8,503 nucleotides of DNA from contig DMNE01000500.1 in assembly GCA_003453735.1 (NCBI GenBank), positions 3,264 to 11,766 on the forward strand, given 5' to 3'. Origin of the DNA: Nitrospiraceae bacterium. GTDB lineage: Bacteria; Nitrospirota; Thermodesulfovibrionia; Thermodesulfovibrionales; UBA9159. The translations under genes were made by a program, and so were the position numbers. Shown here in pieces: positions 1-6,351 of this stretch; within the stretch, counting starts at the first letter, position 1; each line of letters opens with the position of its first letter. The notes beneath the pieces are model-generated. The model ran no database searches. It saw only the letters and a program-made list of their open reading frames with translations, and had not been told where the DNA came from.

Positions 1-1
1 A

Positions 2-130
2 TTCAGCCTGAGTTTTCCCTTTAAGAGGATTGAGCCGACACGCGCGCTCATACACAAGCAGAAATTGCTTAATCCCACTCATGGTTTCTTTGGCAATAGT
101 TGAGGAATAGTATCTTCGCCATCTGTCCAT
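2..130 (-). CDS. Unidentified partial ORF running off the left edge
   Basis: A reading frame opens at an ATG at 130 and stays open for 43 codons to the window edge. It begins MDRWRRYYSSTIAKETMSG and continues as a basic, soluble-looking sequence including the stretch VYERACRLNPLKGKTQAE. An in-frame TAG lies ten codons before the ATG, so this is close to the true 5' end if the frame is real. The ribosome binding site is weak. I do not recognise the family. The Arg/Lys-rich, Trp/Tyr-containing sequence would be compatible with a DNA-binding or transposase-type protein, but that is only an impression. It lies downstream of nhaA on the same strand with a 127-base gap. It could also be a chance open frame. 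Confidence 0.3.
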   Translation of the reverse strand, partial: MDRWRRYYSSTIAKETMSGIKQFLLVYERACRLNPLKGKTQAE

Positions 131-257
131 GCTTTGTTTACCCGTGAAAGCCCACGCCTACGCTTTCGTTACTATTATTTAAATTATTCAGTATCTAAAT
201 TATACAGGTTTTATGAAAGTTTTTGAACCATCGGAACCTAAGACTTTAAGACTGCGA

Positions 258-1418
258 CTAAGTTGATTTGGGAGCCGTTGACAACAAAGAAAATCCGGCG
301 ACGCCTGCAATTGCCGATGCAGCGAGGATAGCGATTTTTGAGTTTCTTACCAGTTCAGGATCAGCGAATGCAAGATTCGCTATGAAAATTGACATGGTAA
401 AACCGATTCCTGCCAGCGCGCCAGCTCCCGCGAGATGTCGGAAAGTTATGTCATCAGGGCGTCGGCACAAGCCCGTTTTTATAGCGATGAAACTGGACAT
501 GATTACGCCTAAAGGCTTCCCAAGAACAAGCCCTGCAAGGATTCCGGCAGCATTGGTTTCTCTTAGCGCTAAATACCAACCTGGAACAAGGACGATATCA
601 GTATTGGCGAGTGCAAAAACAGGAAGGATCAGGTAAGAGACTGGTTTATGCAGCAAATGCTGGAGCCTGTAAGAAGGACAAAGTTTTTTATCTCTGTCGA
701 AGGGAATAGCAAACGCAAGTAATATGCCCACCGTAGTCGCGTGAACCCCTGATTTAAGCATGAAATACCACATGACAATACCAGGAAGGATATAGAAAAC
801 CAGATTGTGTATTTTTGAACGGTTCAGAATCATGAGTACAACAAAAATCATTATTGCAACCCCAAAGTAGAAGAAGGAAAAATCCTGAGTGTAAAAAAGT
901 GCTATCAGAATTACCGCTCCTAAATCATCGATTATCGCTACGGCTACCAAGAAAACCTTGAGTGAGGGAGGAATTTTATTGCCGAGCAAAGAAAGTACGC
1001 CTAAAGCGAACGCAATGTCGGTTGCCATAGGTATACCAATTCCAGCTTGTGATGAAGTCCCGATGTTGAGCGAGAGATGGAAAAGTGCCGGCATTATCAT
1101 GCCGCCGAGAGCCGCACATATGGGCAGGAGGGCATTCCTTAGCTCTGCGAGTTCGCCGTCATAAAGCTCCCTTTCGATTTCAAGCCCCATGAGGAGAAAG
1201 AAAATGACCATCAGGCCATCATTGATCCAATATTCCACACTGTAATTCAGATGAATGTGCATGAATGAGAGGTCAAGATAACGATGCCAGAAGTGCAGGT
1301 AATACTCTCCAAACGACGAATTCGCGATGAGGAGTGACAGTATCGTACACGCGATGAGGATCAGACCACCAGTCTTTTCACTTTTGAAGAATTCGGAAAA
1401 TATCTGCGAGAGATTCAT
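258..1418 (-). CDS. nhaA: Na+/H+ antiporter NhaA
   Basis: This is a full-length inner-membrane antiporter of 386 residues, the usual size for NhaA. The family exports Na+ (or Li+) in exchange for two protons, giving sodium tolerance and pH homeostasis. Family landmarks are present, shifted by one residue from the E. coli numbering. D134 lies in MATDIAFALGVLSLLG, the paired D164-D165 are in AIIDDLGA, K301 is in LGKPLGV, and H226 is in SGVHATTVGILLAF. The charged segment after the second helix (E80, E82, E84) matches the cytoplasmic pH-sensor region. The hydrophobic profile fits about 12 membrane helices. The ATG at 1418 gives the standard N-terminus MNLSQIFSEFF, but no convincing Shine-Dalgarno precedes it. 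The gene starts 49 bases after the permease stop, so it may be co-transcribed with it. It is visibly more AT-rich than that neighbour, which suggests a separate origin. Confidence 0.97.
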   Translation of the reverse strand: MNLSQIFSEFFKSEKTGGLILIACTILSLLIANSSFGEYYLHFWHRYLDLSFMHIHLNYSVEYWINDGLMVIFFLLMGLEIERELYDGELAELRNALLPICAALGGMIMPALFHLSLNIGTSSQAGIGIPMATDIAFALGVLSLLGNKIPPSLKVFLVAVAIIDDLGAVILIALFYTQDFSFFYFGVAIMIFVVLMILNRSKIHNLVFYILPGIVMWYFMLKSGVHATTVGILLAFAIPFDRDKKLCPSYRLQHLLHKPVSYLILPVFALANTDIVLVPGWYLALRETNAAGILAGLVLGKPLGVIMSSFIAIKTGLCRRPDDITFRHLAGAGALAGIGFTMSIFIANLAFADPELVRNSKIAILAASAIAGVAGFSLLSTAPKST

Positions 1419-1467
1419 GTTTATTTTAAGTTTCGAAAACTCGTTTGACTGGCCAGCTTTCGATTAC

Positions 1468-2811
1468 CTACCTCTTAACTAGTATGTTCAGCACCCAGAC
1501 GTAGAGCGCCGAAAGTGCCAGTTGACAAAGGGTGAGCGGTACGCCGTAGCGCAGAAATGTCGCGAATTTGATAGGCTTTCCTTCGGCCGCACAAATGCCT
1601 GCGCTGACAACGTTGGCGGAAGCGCCAATGAGGGTAGCGTTGCCCCCCAAGGTCCCCCCAAACATCATCGCCACAAAGACAGGAATAGTTGCAGAAGGCC
1701 ATTCCCTAAAAGAGGCTCCCAGCGCATACTCAGGAACAATCTCCGCCACCACCAGATAGCCCTTGATGAGAAGCAGCATGGCGGCTACCACCGGGATGTT
1801 GGCTATGAGACTCGAGGAGAGACCGACAAAGGCCAGCATCACTAGGCCGACGAGGAGAAGGTCCGTGCCAAACCATGCGAATAGGTTGCGGGACATGCTC
1901 CCCAGTATGCCTGTCTTGGAGAGCGCCTGGACTAAACAGAACAGACATGCGATGAATATCAGCGTCTTCCAATCAACATCCTTCAGCACTTTGTCGACCG
2001 GTTCGACTCGTGTGCCATAGACGGCCAAGAGAGCAAGGGAGGCAGCGATAATCGCGACCGATGGGGGCACGATCTTTAAAGGCAATCGGTCACCGAACAC
2101 GAAAAGCAGGACCATGATAACAAGGACCCCCATTGTGCAGACAAAGAGGACAGGTCTCTGGATCGGTTTCAACTCCAAGGGAGAAGGCAGGGGTTGCCGG
2201 ACTCTCCACACATGACCCATTACCAACGGCATAAGTGGCACCAACGCGAGGAGCGACAGCAGGCCTCCTAAGCTGACTTTTTTCAGGTACTGCACAAAAG
2301 TTAAACCTATCGAACTGCCGATCAGGAATGTGGCCGGATCGCCGACCAGGGTGAGCAGGCCGGCCGAATTGCTGATGATAGCGGTCAAGACCATAGGGGC
2401 GACGAAGTCGACCTCCAACGCGATAGCGACACGAATGATGATCGGGGCGAGCAGGATCACCGTGGTGGCATTCGGCAAAAAGGCGCACAATGGTGCGACC
2501 AACATGAAAAGTCCCAGGATATATCTCTTGCCACTTCCTTTAGTCAAGCGCAGAAACTTGGTACCGACGTAATCGAAGACACCTGTTGGGACGAGCGAAC
2601 GGGCGACTACCATTCCACCGAAGAGCAAGGCCAGCGGCCCCCCTCCTTTCTCGAGCACAGCAATCGTGTCTTCCCTGGTGAAGATGCCTGCCACGATCAA
2701 AACGCTCACTCCCAGCATGGACGCAAGCGCCATGTCGATCAGGTCAAAAGCGATCGCCACGATCACTGCGCCAAACACTATGAAAGTAATGGTTACTTGC
2801 AGCTCAGACAT
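1468..2811 (-). CDS. ArsB/P-protein-like ion-transporter superfamily permease
   Basis: This is a 447-residue polytopic membrane protein of the ion-transporter (IT) superfamily, which includes ArsB, NhaD, the P protein and SLC13/CitM carriers. It shows the typical two-fold internal repeat. FLPNATTVILLAPI (111-124) and SNSAGLLTLVGDPATFLIG (147-165) form the first half-site. SSSLIANIPVVAAML (332-346) and FGGTLGGNATLIGASANVV (384-402) form the matching second half-site. These Ser/Asn/Gly-rich re-entrant segments hold substrate and ion in the family. The substrate cannot be read from the sequence: arsenite, Na+/H+ exchange and carboxylate uptake are all known in relatives. No arsenic-resistance gene (arsC, arsR) is nearby, so arsenite is not favoured by context. 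GGAG lies nine bases before the ATG at 2811. The gene follows the binding-protein gene by 62 bases and precedes nhaA by 49, consistent with one transcript. Confidence 0.9.
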   Translation of the reverse strand: MSELQVTITFIVFGAVIVAIAFDLIDMALASMLGVSVLIVAGIFTREDTIAVLEKGGGPLALLFGGMVVARSLVPTGVFDYVGTKFLRLTKGSGKRYILGLFMLVAPLCAFLPNATTVILLAPIIIRVAIALEVDFVAPMVLTAIISNSAGLLTLVGDPATFLIGSSIGLTFVQYLKKVSLGGLLSLLALVPLMPLVMGHVWRVRQPLPSPLELKPIQRPVLFVCTMGVLVIMVLLFVFGDRLPLKIVPPSVAIIAASLALLAVYGTRVEPVDKVLKDVDWKTLIFIACLFCLVQALSKTGILGSMSRNLFAWFGTDLLLVGLVMLAFVGLSSSLIANIPVVAAMLLLIKGYLVVAEIVPEYALGASFREWPSATIPVFVAMMFGGTLGGNATLIGASANVVSAGICAAEGKPIKFATFLRYGVPLTLCQLALSALYVWVLNILVKR

Positions 2812-2873
2812 GCAGATGCTCCGGGCCTATTGTACCGGTCTTAGAAAAACACCAAGCTCCGGCAGCGTGAATG

Positions 2874-3923
2874 TTACCGAAAAGGCGGCGCATACATCAA
2901 GCCTCCTTTTGTCCAGAGTCCGTTGATGCCCCTGTCAATCTGAAGTGCGCTCTGGCGGCCAATGTTTCGCTCGAATATCTCTCCGTAGTTTCCGCCACTC
3001 TGAATTACCAACATGGTCCAGTCGGGAGAGATGCCCAGGGCCTTTCCGAACCTGCTGCCCGCTCCCAAGAACCGCGCCGCATTCGGATTGGTTGTCGCGT
3101 TTCTTGGAGCACGCACGTTGTCTTTGGTTATGCCAAGCTCCTCAGCCTCGATCAGCGCGAAGAGGACCCATCTGACGATCGTGAACCATTCCTCATCACC
3201 ACGCTTCACGACCGGACCCAGTGGCTCCTTGGAGATGACATCAGGCAGGATAAGCAAACGCTTCTTCCCCTCGGCGACCCCCGCGCGCACCGATGCCAGA
3301 TCCGACTTGTCAGACGTGTACGCCTGGCATCGGCCCGCAAGAAATGCTTCCTTGACTTCCGAAAGGTGTTCGAGGACAAGCGGCTTATAGCGAATTCCAC
3401 GTTGCCCGAAATAGTCCGACAAACCTTCCACGTGTGTAGTTCCCTTGACGACGCAAATAGTGGCCCCTTTCAGGTCTGAGATCCGCCGGACCTTGCTCTT
3501 CGCCGGTACTATAAAAGCCTGCCCGTCGTAGTAGAGGGTTCCGGCAAAGTTAACGCGGAGTAAACTCTCGCGTCCCAGTGTCCACGTCGTGGCACACAGG
3601 AGGAGGTCTATATCACCTGATAAGAGCGCCGGAAACCGGGCTGCGGCGGACAGCGGCACAAAGGTGACTTTTTCGGAATTCCCCAGAACGGCAGCCGCCA
3701 CCGCCCGGCAGAAGTCCACCTCCAAACCTGCCCATCGTCCGTTCTTGTCCTTGGCGGAAAAACCGATCAGTTCCTCGCTGACACCGCAGCGGACAACCCC
3801 TCTTGACCGCACGCGCGCAAGAGTCTCGCCTCCCCAACTCATACTCGGAAGAAGCGCGAGCAAAGCAGTGCACGCAGCGAGGACCATCCATGAGCAGATT
3901 TGCCGTTGTTTTATGACATACAT
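2874..3923 (-). CDS. aapJ: Periplasmic amino-acid-binding protein, AapJ/BztA type
   Basis: This is a 349-residue solute-binding protein of the polar-amino-acid family 3, closest in pattern to the general L-amino-acid-binding protein AapJ/BztA, and close to its usual length. Residues 1-30 form a signal peptide, with likely cleavage near SMSWGG. A lipobox-like LAAC (15-18) sits too early in the hydrophobic stretch to be convincing. Family landmarks are GRWAGLEVDFCRAVAAAV (62-79), ATTWTLGRE (111-119), GTTHVEGLSDYF (161-172), AYTSDKSDLASVRA (201-214), GGNYGEIFERNIG (310-322) and the C-terminal GLWTKGGLMYAPPFR. R119 is in the position that usually grips the ligand carboxylate. From memory the family normally has RNTTWT where this protein has CATTWT. 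The start at 3923 follows a modest AGAAAGAG site. No ABC permease or ATPase gene lies beside it; the next gene is an unrelated permease. It is either an orphan component served by distant genes or has another sensing role. Confidence 0.93.
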   Translation of the reverse strand: MYVIKQRQICSWMVLAACTALLALLPSMSWGGETLARVRSRGVVRCGVSEELIGFSAKDKNGRWAGLEVDFCRAVAAAVLGNSEKVTFVPLSAAARFPALLSGDIDLLLCATTWTLGRESLLRVNFAGTLYYDGQAFIVPAKSKVRRISDLKGATICVVKGTTHVEGLSDYFGQRGIRYKPLVLEHLSEVKEAFLAGRCQAYTSDKSDLASVRAGVAEGKKRLLILPDVISKEPLGPVVKRGDEEWFTIVRWVLFALIEAEELGITKDNVRAPRNATTNPNAARFLGAGSRFGKALGISPDWTMLVIQSGGNYGEIFERNIGRQSALQIDRGINGLWTKGGLMYAPPFR

Positions 3924-4222
3924 AAGCTCTTTCTATCTTTACCGTCCAAACATGATTCACTGTCTCTGCAAGGCCTCTTCAGCATCCGCAGCTCAGTAGA
4001 ATGATCCCGAAGAGCTATTACATTCTCTCAAAAAACATACGGGAAGTAAAGGGGGAAAATTCTATTGAACATCAAAAGTGTCAGAAAAAGCACCGCACTG
4101 TTAGATTTGCTGATGGACATCAACAGTTAAGAATAAGTATAGAAGAAAAGGATAAACAAAGCGGCCTAATGAAGACCGTTAAATCGATAATGTCAGGAAA
4201 GAATAAAAAAACACCATCTGCT
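3924..4222. other. AT-rich spacer with no confident gene
   Basis: About 300 bases separate the binding-protein gene from the 86-residue small protein. The stretch is clearly richer in A and T than the flanking genes, with A-runs on the plus strand around 4056-4059 and 4204-4210. The only candidate frame of note is a plus-strand TTG at 4065 behind GGGGG (4051-4055), reading 21 codons (beginning LNIKSVRKSTALLD) to TAA at 4130. A longer plus-strand frame from 4001 to 4330 has no ribosome binding site and runs antisense through the small-protein gene. The promoter for the binding-protein gene presumably lies here, but I could not place a convincing -35/-10 pair. The T-run on the minus strand just after the small gene has no strong stem before it. 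Confidence 0.5.
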
Positions 4223-4483
4223 TTATTGAGGGGGCATTCCGAATTTTCTCTCATGATTATTGGGAATGATACCTTCCTGCATGAGTCCCTCTTCGAGAAT
4301 AGCCAGAACGGCTTTTTGCCTGCTGACTGACACGGGAAGCTCCCCGAGAAGCTGCAAGATCCGGTCAGCATAGAGGGAGGCAAGTCCTAATGCTTCATCT
4401 AACAACGAACCTTCCGGCAACAAGCCATGGGCTTCCAACACCGTCCTTACATCATTATCGCCGGGCTTCCAGTCTGTATCCAT
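4223..4483 (-). CDS. Small acidic protein of unknown function (86 aa)
   Basis: This is an 86-residue soluble protein with no signal peptide or membrane segment. It is Leu/Glu/Asp-rich and likely mostly helical. A Pro/Asp-rich start (MDTDWKPGDNDVR) leads into two probable helices, around residues 24-47 (LYADRILQLLGEL) and 54-70 (SRQKAVLAILEEGLM). It ends in a basic Pro-containing tail. AGGAACAGGAA directly before the ATG at 4483 is a good ribosome binding site, and together with the balanced protein-like composition it is the main reason for accepting the gene. I do not recognise a family. It could be a small regulator or partner protein, but nothing shows which. It lies 170 bases downstream of the YdiK-like gene on the same strand. 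A short in-frame upstream frame (4537-4496) ends in TAG four codons before this start. Confidence 0.6.
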   Translation of the reverse strand: MDTDWKPGDNDVRTVLEAHGLLPEGSLLDEALGLASLYADRILQLLGELPVSVSRQKAVLAILEEGLMQEGIIPNNHERKFGMPPQ

Positions 4484-4495
4484 TTCCTGTTCCTG

Positions 4496-4537
4496 CTAGA
4501 AGGTAGCTATCGAGCAATTAGCGCGACGCTTTTTCAT
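4496..4537 (-). CDS. Possible 13-codon leader ORF before the small protein
   Basis: ATG at 4537 opens MKKRRANCSIATF and stops at TAG (4498-4496). An AAGAAGGG site lies eight bases before the ATG, so translation is plausible. It is in the same frame as the 86-residue protein that follows, with four codons after the TAG before that protein's own start. It could be a leader peptide, a nonsense-interrupted N-terminal extension of the small protein, or chance. A perfect TTGACA hexamer lies upstream on the minus strand (4581-4576), but no good -10 sits at the right distance. Confidence 0.2.
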   Translation of the reverse strand: MKKRRANCSIATF

Positions 4538-4653
4538 AGTGCATCCCTTCTTAACAGGTGGCGCACTAAAAACGTTGTCAACATAGACACGCTATCATCT
4601 AATATATTGAAGGGCGACTGCGTGTCCAAGTTCCACGACATACTGAACATTTT

Positions 4654-5649
4654 TCACTCACCATTAGCGTTTGCCGCTTTATCCGGCGCACCATCAGAGA
4701 CCCATACCTTGAGAAGCGTGTAGGTAACTGCAAGCGCCACCGGACCGATAAAGAGCCCGACAATGCCGAATGCGAGAAGGCCTCCGATCACGCCGGCAAA
4801 GACCATTATCATCGGCAGATTTGCCCCTTTTTTGATGAAAACAGGGCGGATGATGCTATCTACCGTACCGGCTAAAATCGTCAATACGAGCAGGACGGTC
4901 CCCCACAGTGCTCCGCCCTTCATGTAGAGCCAAATTACCGCTGGGACCAACACAAGGGTCGGGCCAATCTGTGCCAGACAGAACATGAACATCACCGCAG
5001 TCAGCAGCCCCGCCGCAGGCACGCCGGTAATTGCCAGGCCGATACCTCCTATGGTCGCCTGAATGAGCGCTGTCAAGACAATCCCAAGCGCCACTCCCCG
5101 GATCGCCTTAGCGGCAAGAACAGAAACCGCTTCCCCCTGCGGTCCGGCCAGGCGTCGGGCAAAACTCAAGATCCCCGCCGTCGCAATTTCTCCTTTGGCA
5201 TACATAATAGCCGAGATTATAACGGTCAACAAGAAATCAATCATCAGCATGCCGATGCTACCGGCATGTGCCAGGAACCACTGCAGGGCCTTCCGGGCGT
5301 AGGGAGCCGCCATGGCCGAACGTTCTTCAGGGCTGAGAGCGGCGAACTCCCTCCACTGGGCAGAGAGCCTTCCGCCGGCCACAGGAATGCGTTCGAGCCA
5401 TTGCGGAGGAGACGATATGGTCAACGTATCCAACGACTTGATTCGTTCAGCGATGTTATCTGCATTATCGAGTATGGTAAAAACGGCGAACGTCAGCGGA
5501 ATGAAGACAACTAGCATGAGTGCAAGTGTCATTGCCGCTACGGCGAGTCCCCGTCGTCCCGATAGCCATGTCTGGAGCTTTAACAGGACCGGCCACGTTG
5601 CCACTACGATCAGGAATGCCCAGACAATGGAGATAAGGAAAGGGCGCAA
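4654..5649 (-). CDS. ydiK: YdiK-like AI-2E family transporter, 5' truncated
   Basis: This inner-membrane protein of the AI-2E transporter family (PF01594 type) is closely similar in pattern to E. coli YdiK. Members are linked to autoinducer-2 export or to Na+/H+ exchange in different bacteria, so the substrate here is open. Signatures are LRPFLISIVWAFLIVVATWP at the start, AQIGPTLVLVPAVIWLY (226-242), DSIIRPVFIKKGANLP (264-279) and GLFIGPVALAV (298-308), plus the soluble loop around 70-120 typical of the family. It ends normally in a hydrophilic tail. The N-terminus is odd. Relatives are about 350-370 residues and carry an extra first membrane segment before LRPF. Here only a TTG at 5649 can start the frame, with no Shine-Dalgarno, and an in-frame TAA lies seven codons earlier. 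The first helix appears lost, so the gene may be inactive or may use a non-standard start. Confidence 0.85.
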   Translation of the reverse strand: MRPFLISIVWAFLIVVATWPVLLKLQTWLSGRRGLAVAAMTLALMLVVFIPLTFAVFTILDNADNIAERIKSLDTLTISSPPQWLERIPVAGGRLSAQWREFAALSPEERSAMAAPYARKALQWFLAHAGSIGMLMIDFLLTVIISAIMYAKGEIATAGILSFARRLAGPQGEAVSVLAAKAIRGVALGIVLTALIQATIGGIGLAITGVPAAGLLTAVMFMFCLAQIGPTLVLVPAVIWLYMKGGALWGTVLLVLTILAGTVDSIIRPVFIKKGANLPMIMVFAGVIGGLLAFGIVGLFIGPVALAVTYTLLKVWVSDGAPDKAANANGE

Positions 5650-5667
5650 AAAATTAGTTTCAGAAAA

Positions 5668-6082
5668 TTACGGGGCGAGAGCTGCATCCTTCCCTTCCCT
5701 TAACACTCCATCCCGTTTCCATTGATCGTCTTCAGCCTTCTCCTTCTTTTCCCGCCTCTCAGGCCGCGTTCTGAATCTTCGGAGGGCTGTGAGCTGATCG
5801 GCGTGACAACGGCTGTTTGTTTGGTCGAAAGGCCACTTGCGCAAGCTGTACGCTCTTGGTCTCTCCATTGACCTGCACTTCAGTCCGCTGCTGGTAAGAA
5901 TAACCGGTGAGGGCCTGCATGCTCTGGCCCATTTGCTTGCTTATGGCTGTTAATAAATCCTGGTTCCCCTGAGCACAAGCCGGTGCAACTCTCAACACAA
6001 ACATAGTCAGGAGCAACAAGGGAATGAACCGCAAAACATACATATATTTCATCTGGTGAATTTCTAATTTCTTCTTTATCAA
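5668..6082 (-). pseudogene. Decayed gene for a secreted protein, frameshifted and truncated
   Basis: Translation would start at TTG 6082 behind a perfect AAGGAGG. It gives a basic N-terminus, a signal peptide (KYMYVLRFIPLLLLTMFVLR, then VAPACAQ) and a mature start QGNQDLLTAISKQMGQSMQA followed by YSYQQRTEVQVNGETKSVQL. This resembles, from memory, an uncharacterised family of periplasmic proteins with a Y-x-W/Y-x-x-R-T-x-(V/I)-x-x-x-G-E-x-K core and around 200 or more residues. The frame then ends early at TGA (5761-5759). Another frame carries a plausible continuation, TPISSQPSEDSERGLRG (5804-5754). A third frame continues KKEKAEDDQWK (5748-5716) and stops at TAA (5670-5668). Two small indels would join these pieces, and the C-terminal half is missing. 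An alternative is an intact 107-residue short protein ending at 5759. The family assignment is memory-based and uncertain. Confidence 0.6.
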
Positions 6083-6087
6083 GATGT

Positions 6088-6094
6088 CCTCCTT
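6088..6094 (-). promoter_or_regulatory. Strong ribosome binding site for the decayed secreted-protein gene
   Basis: AAGGAGG on the minus strand lies five bases before a TTG at 6082. This fixes TTG 6082 as the probable original start. The upstream TTG at 6109 and the internal ATG at 6052 are less likely; the ATG has no comparable site. Such a well-kept ribosome binding site in front of a broken frame suggests the decay is recent. Confidence 0.65.
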
Positions 6095-6284
6095 AGAGCG
6101 CCACCGCAATACCTCTTTCCTTTCGTAATGATGACTCTCCCAATAATACCTTCATCTAGACTGGATAGCAAATCTGCTCTCTATGAACATTACTTTTATA
6201 TTGAACAATCATCACAAGCTGAACCTCTGTTGAACACGTGGAGTAACCGCTAGTTAATGACCGCCCGCCGCAGAGGAAGATCTC

Positions 6285-6296
6285 TCCACATGTGGA
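6285..6296. repeat. Perfect 12-bp palindrome in the intergenic gap
   Basis: TCCACATGTGGA is a perfect dyad about 55 bases downstream of the porin stop and about 200 bases upstream of the decayed secreted-protein gene. A related half-site motif, CACGTGGAG, occurs at 6235-6243. It could be a regulator site or part of the 3' structure of the porin transcript. One palindrome of this length is weak evidence by itself. Confidence 0.25.
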
Positions 6297-6305
6297 AAAG
6301 GTTTC

Positions 6306-6324
6306 GAGGTAAATAGTTCACCTC
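6306..6324 (-). terminator. Hairpin after the porin gene, candidate terminator
   Basis: On the minus-strand transcript GAGGUGAA pairs with UUUACCUC around a CUA loop. This is an eight-pair stem with one G-U pair, beginning 27 bases after the porin stop codon. The bases that follow (GAAACCUUUUCC) contain only a short U-run, so intrinsic termination would be weak. The stem may instead protect the 3' end of the SulP-porin message. The rest of 6110-6351 shows no gene I can support. Confidence 0.45.
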
Positions 6325-6351
6325 CGAGTCCCCAAAATCACGATTGGCTTT

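Noticed and set aside
146..167. Inverted repeat GAAAGC/GCTTTC downstream of nhaA, considered as a terminator
   Set aside because: Six pairs with a ten-base loop are weak, and on the minus strand no U-run follows. The T-rich side is on the plus strand, where no gene ends.
1468..2811. Arsenite efflux pump ArsB as a firm assignment for the permease
   Set aside because: The motifs are shared by the whole ion-transporter superfamily and there is no arsR, arsC or arsA nearby, so a specific arsenic role is not supported.
2871..3479. A 202-codon plus-strand frame opposite the amino-acid-binding protein gene
   Set aside because: It is entirely antisense to a gene with unmistakable family motifs, and its product is low-complexity and Arg/Ser/Pro-rich, as expected of a shadow frame.
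4001..4330. A 109-codon plus-strand frame with a hydrophilic, Lys-rich product
   Set aside because: It has no ribosome binding site at its ATG, runs antisense through the better supported 86-residue gene, and its Lys-richness simply follows from the A-rich DNA.
4586..4626. GACACGC/GCGTGTC inverted repeat after the YdiK-like gene
   Set aside because: The arms are seven bases with a 27-base loop and no T-run, within reach of chance in this length of sequence.
6195..6223. Possible promoter (TATAAA with TTCAGC 17 bases upstream, minus strand) for the gene at 6082
   Set aside because: The -10 is acceptable but the -35 matches the consensus at only three of six positions, so it cannot be supported without transcript data.
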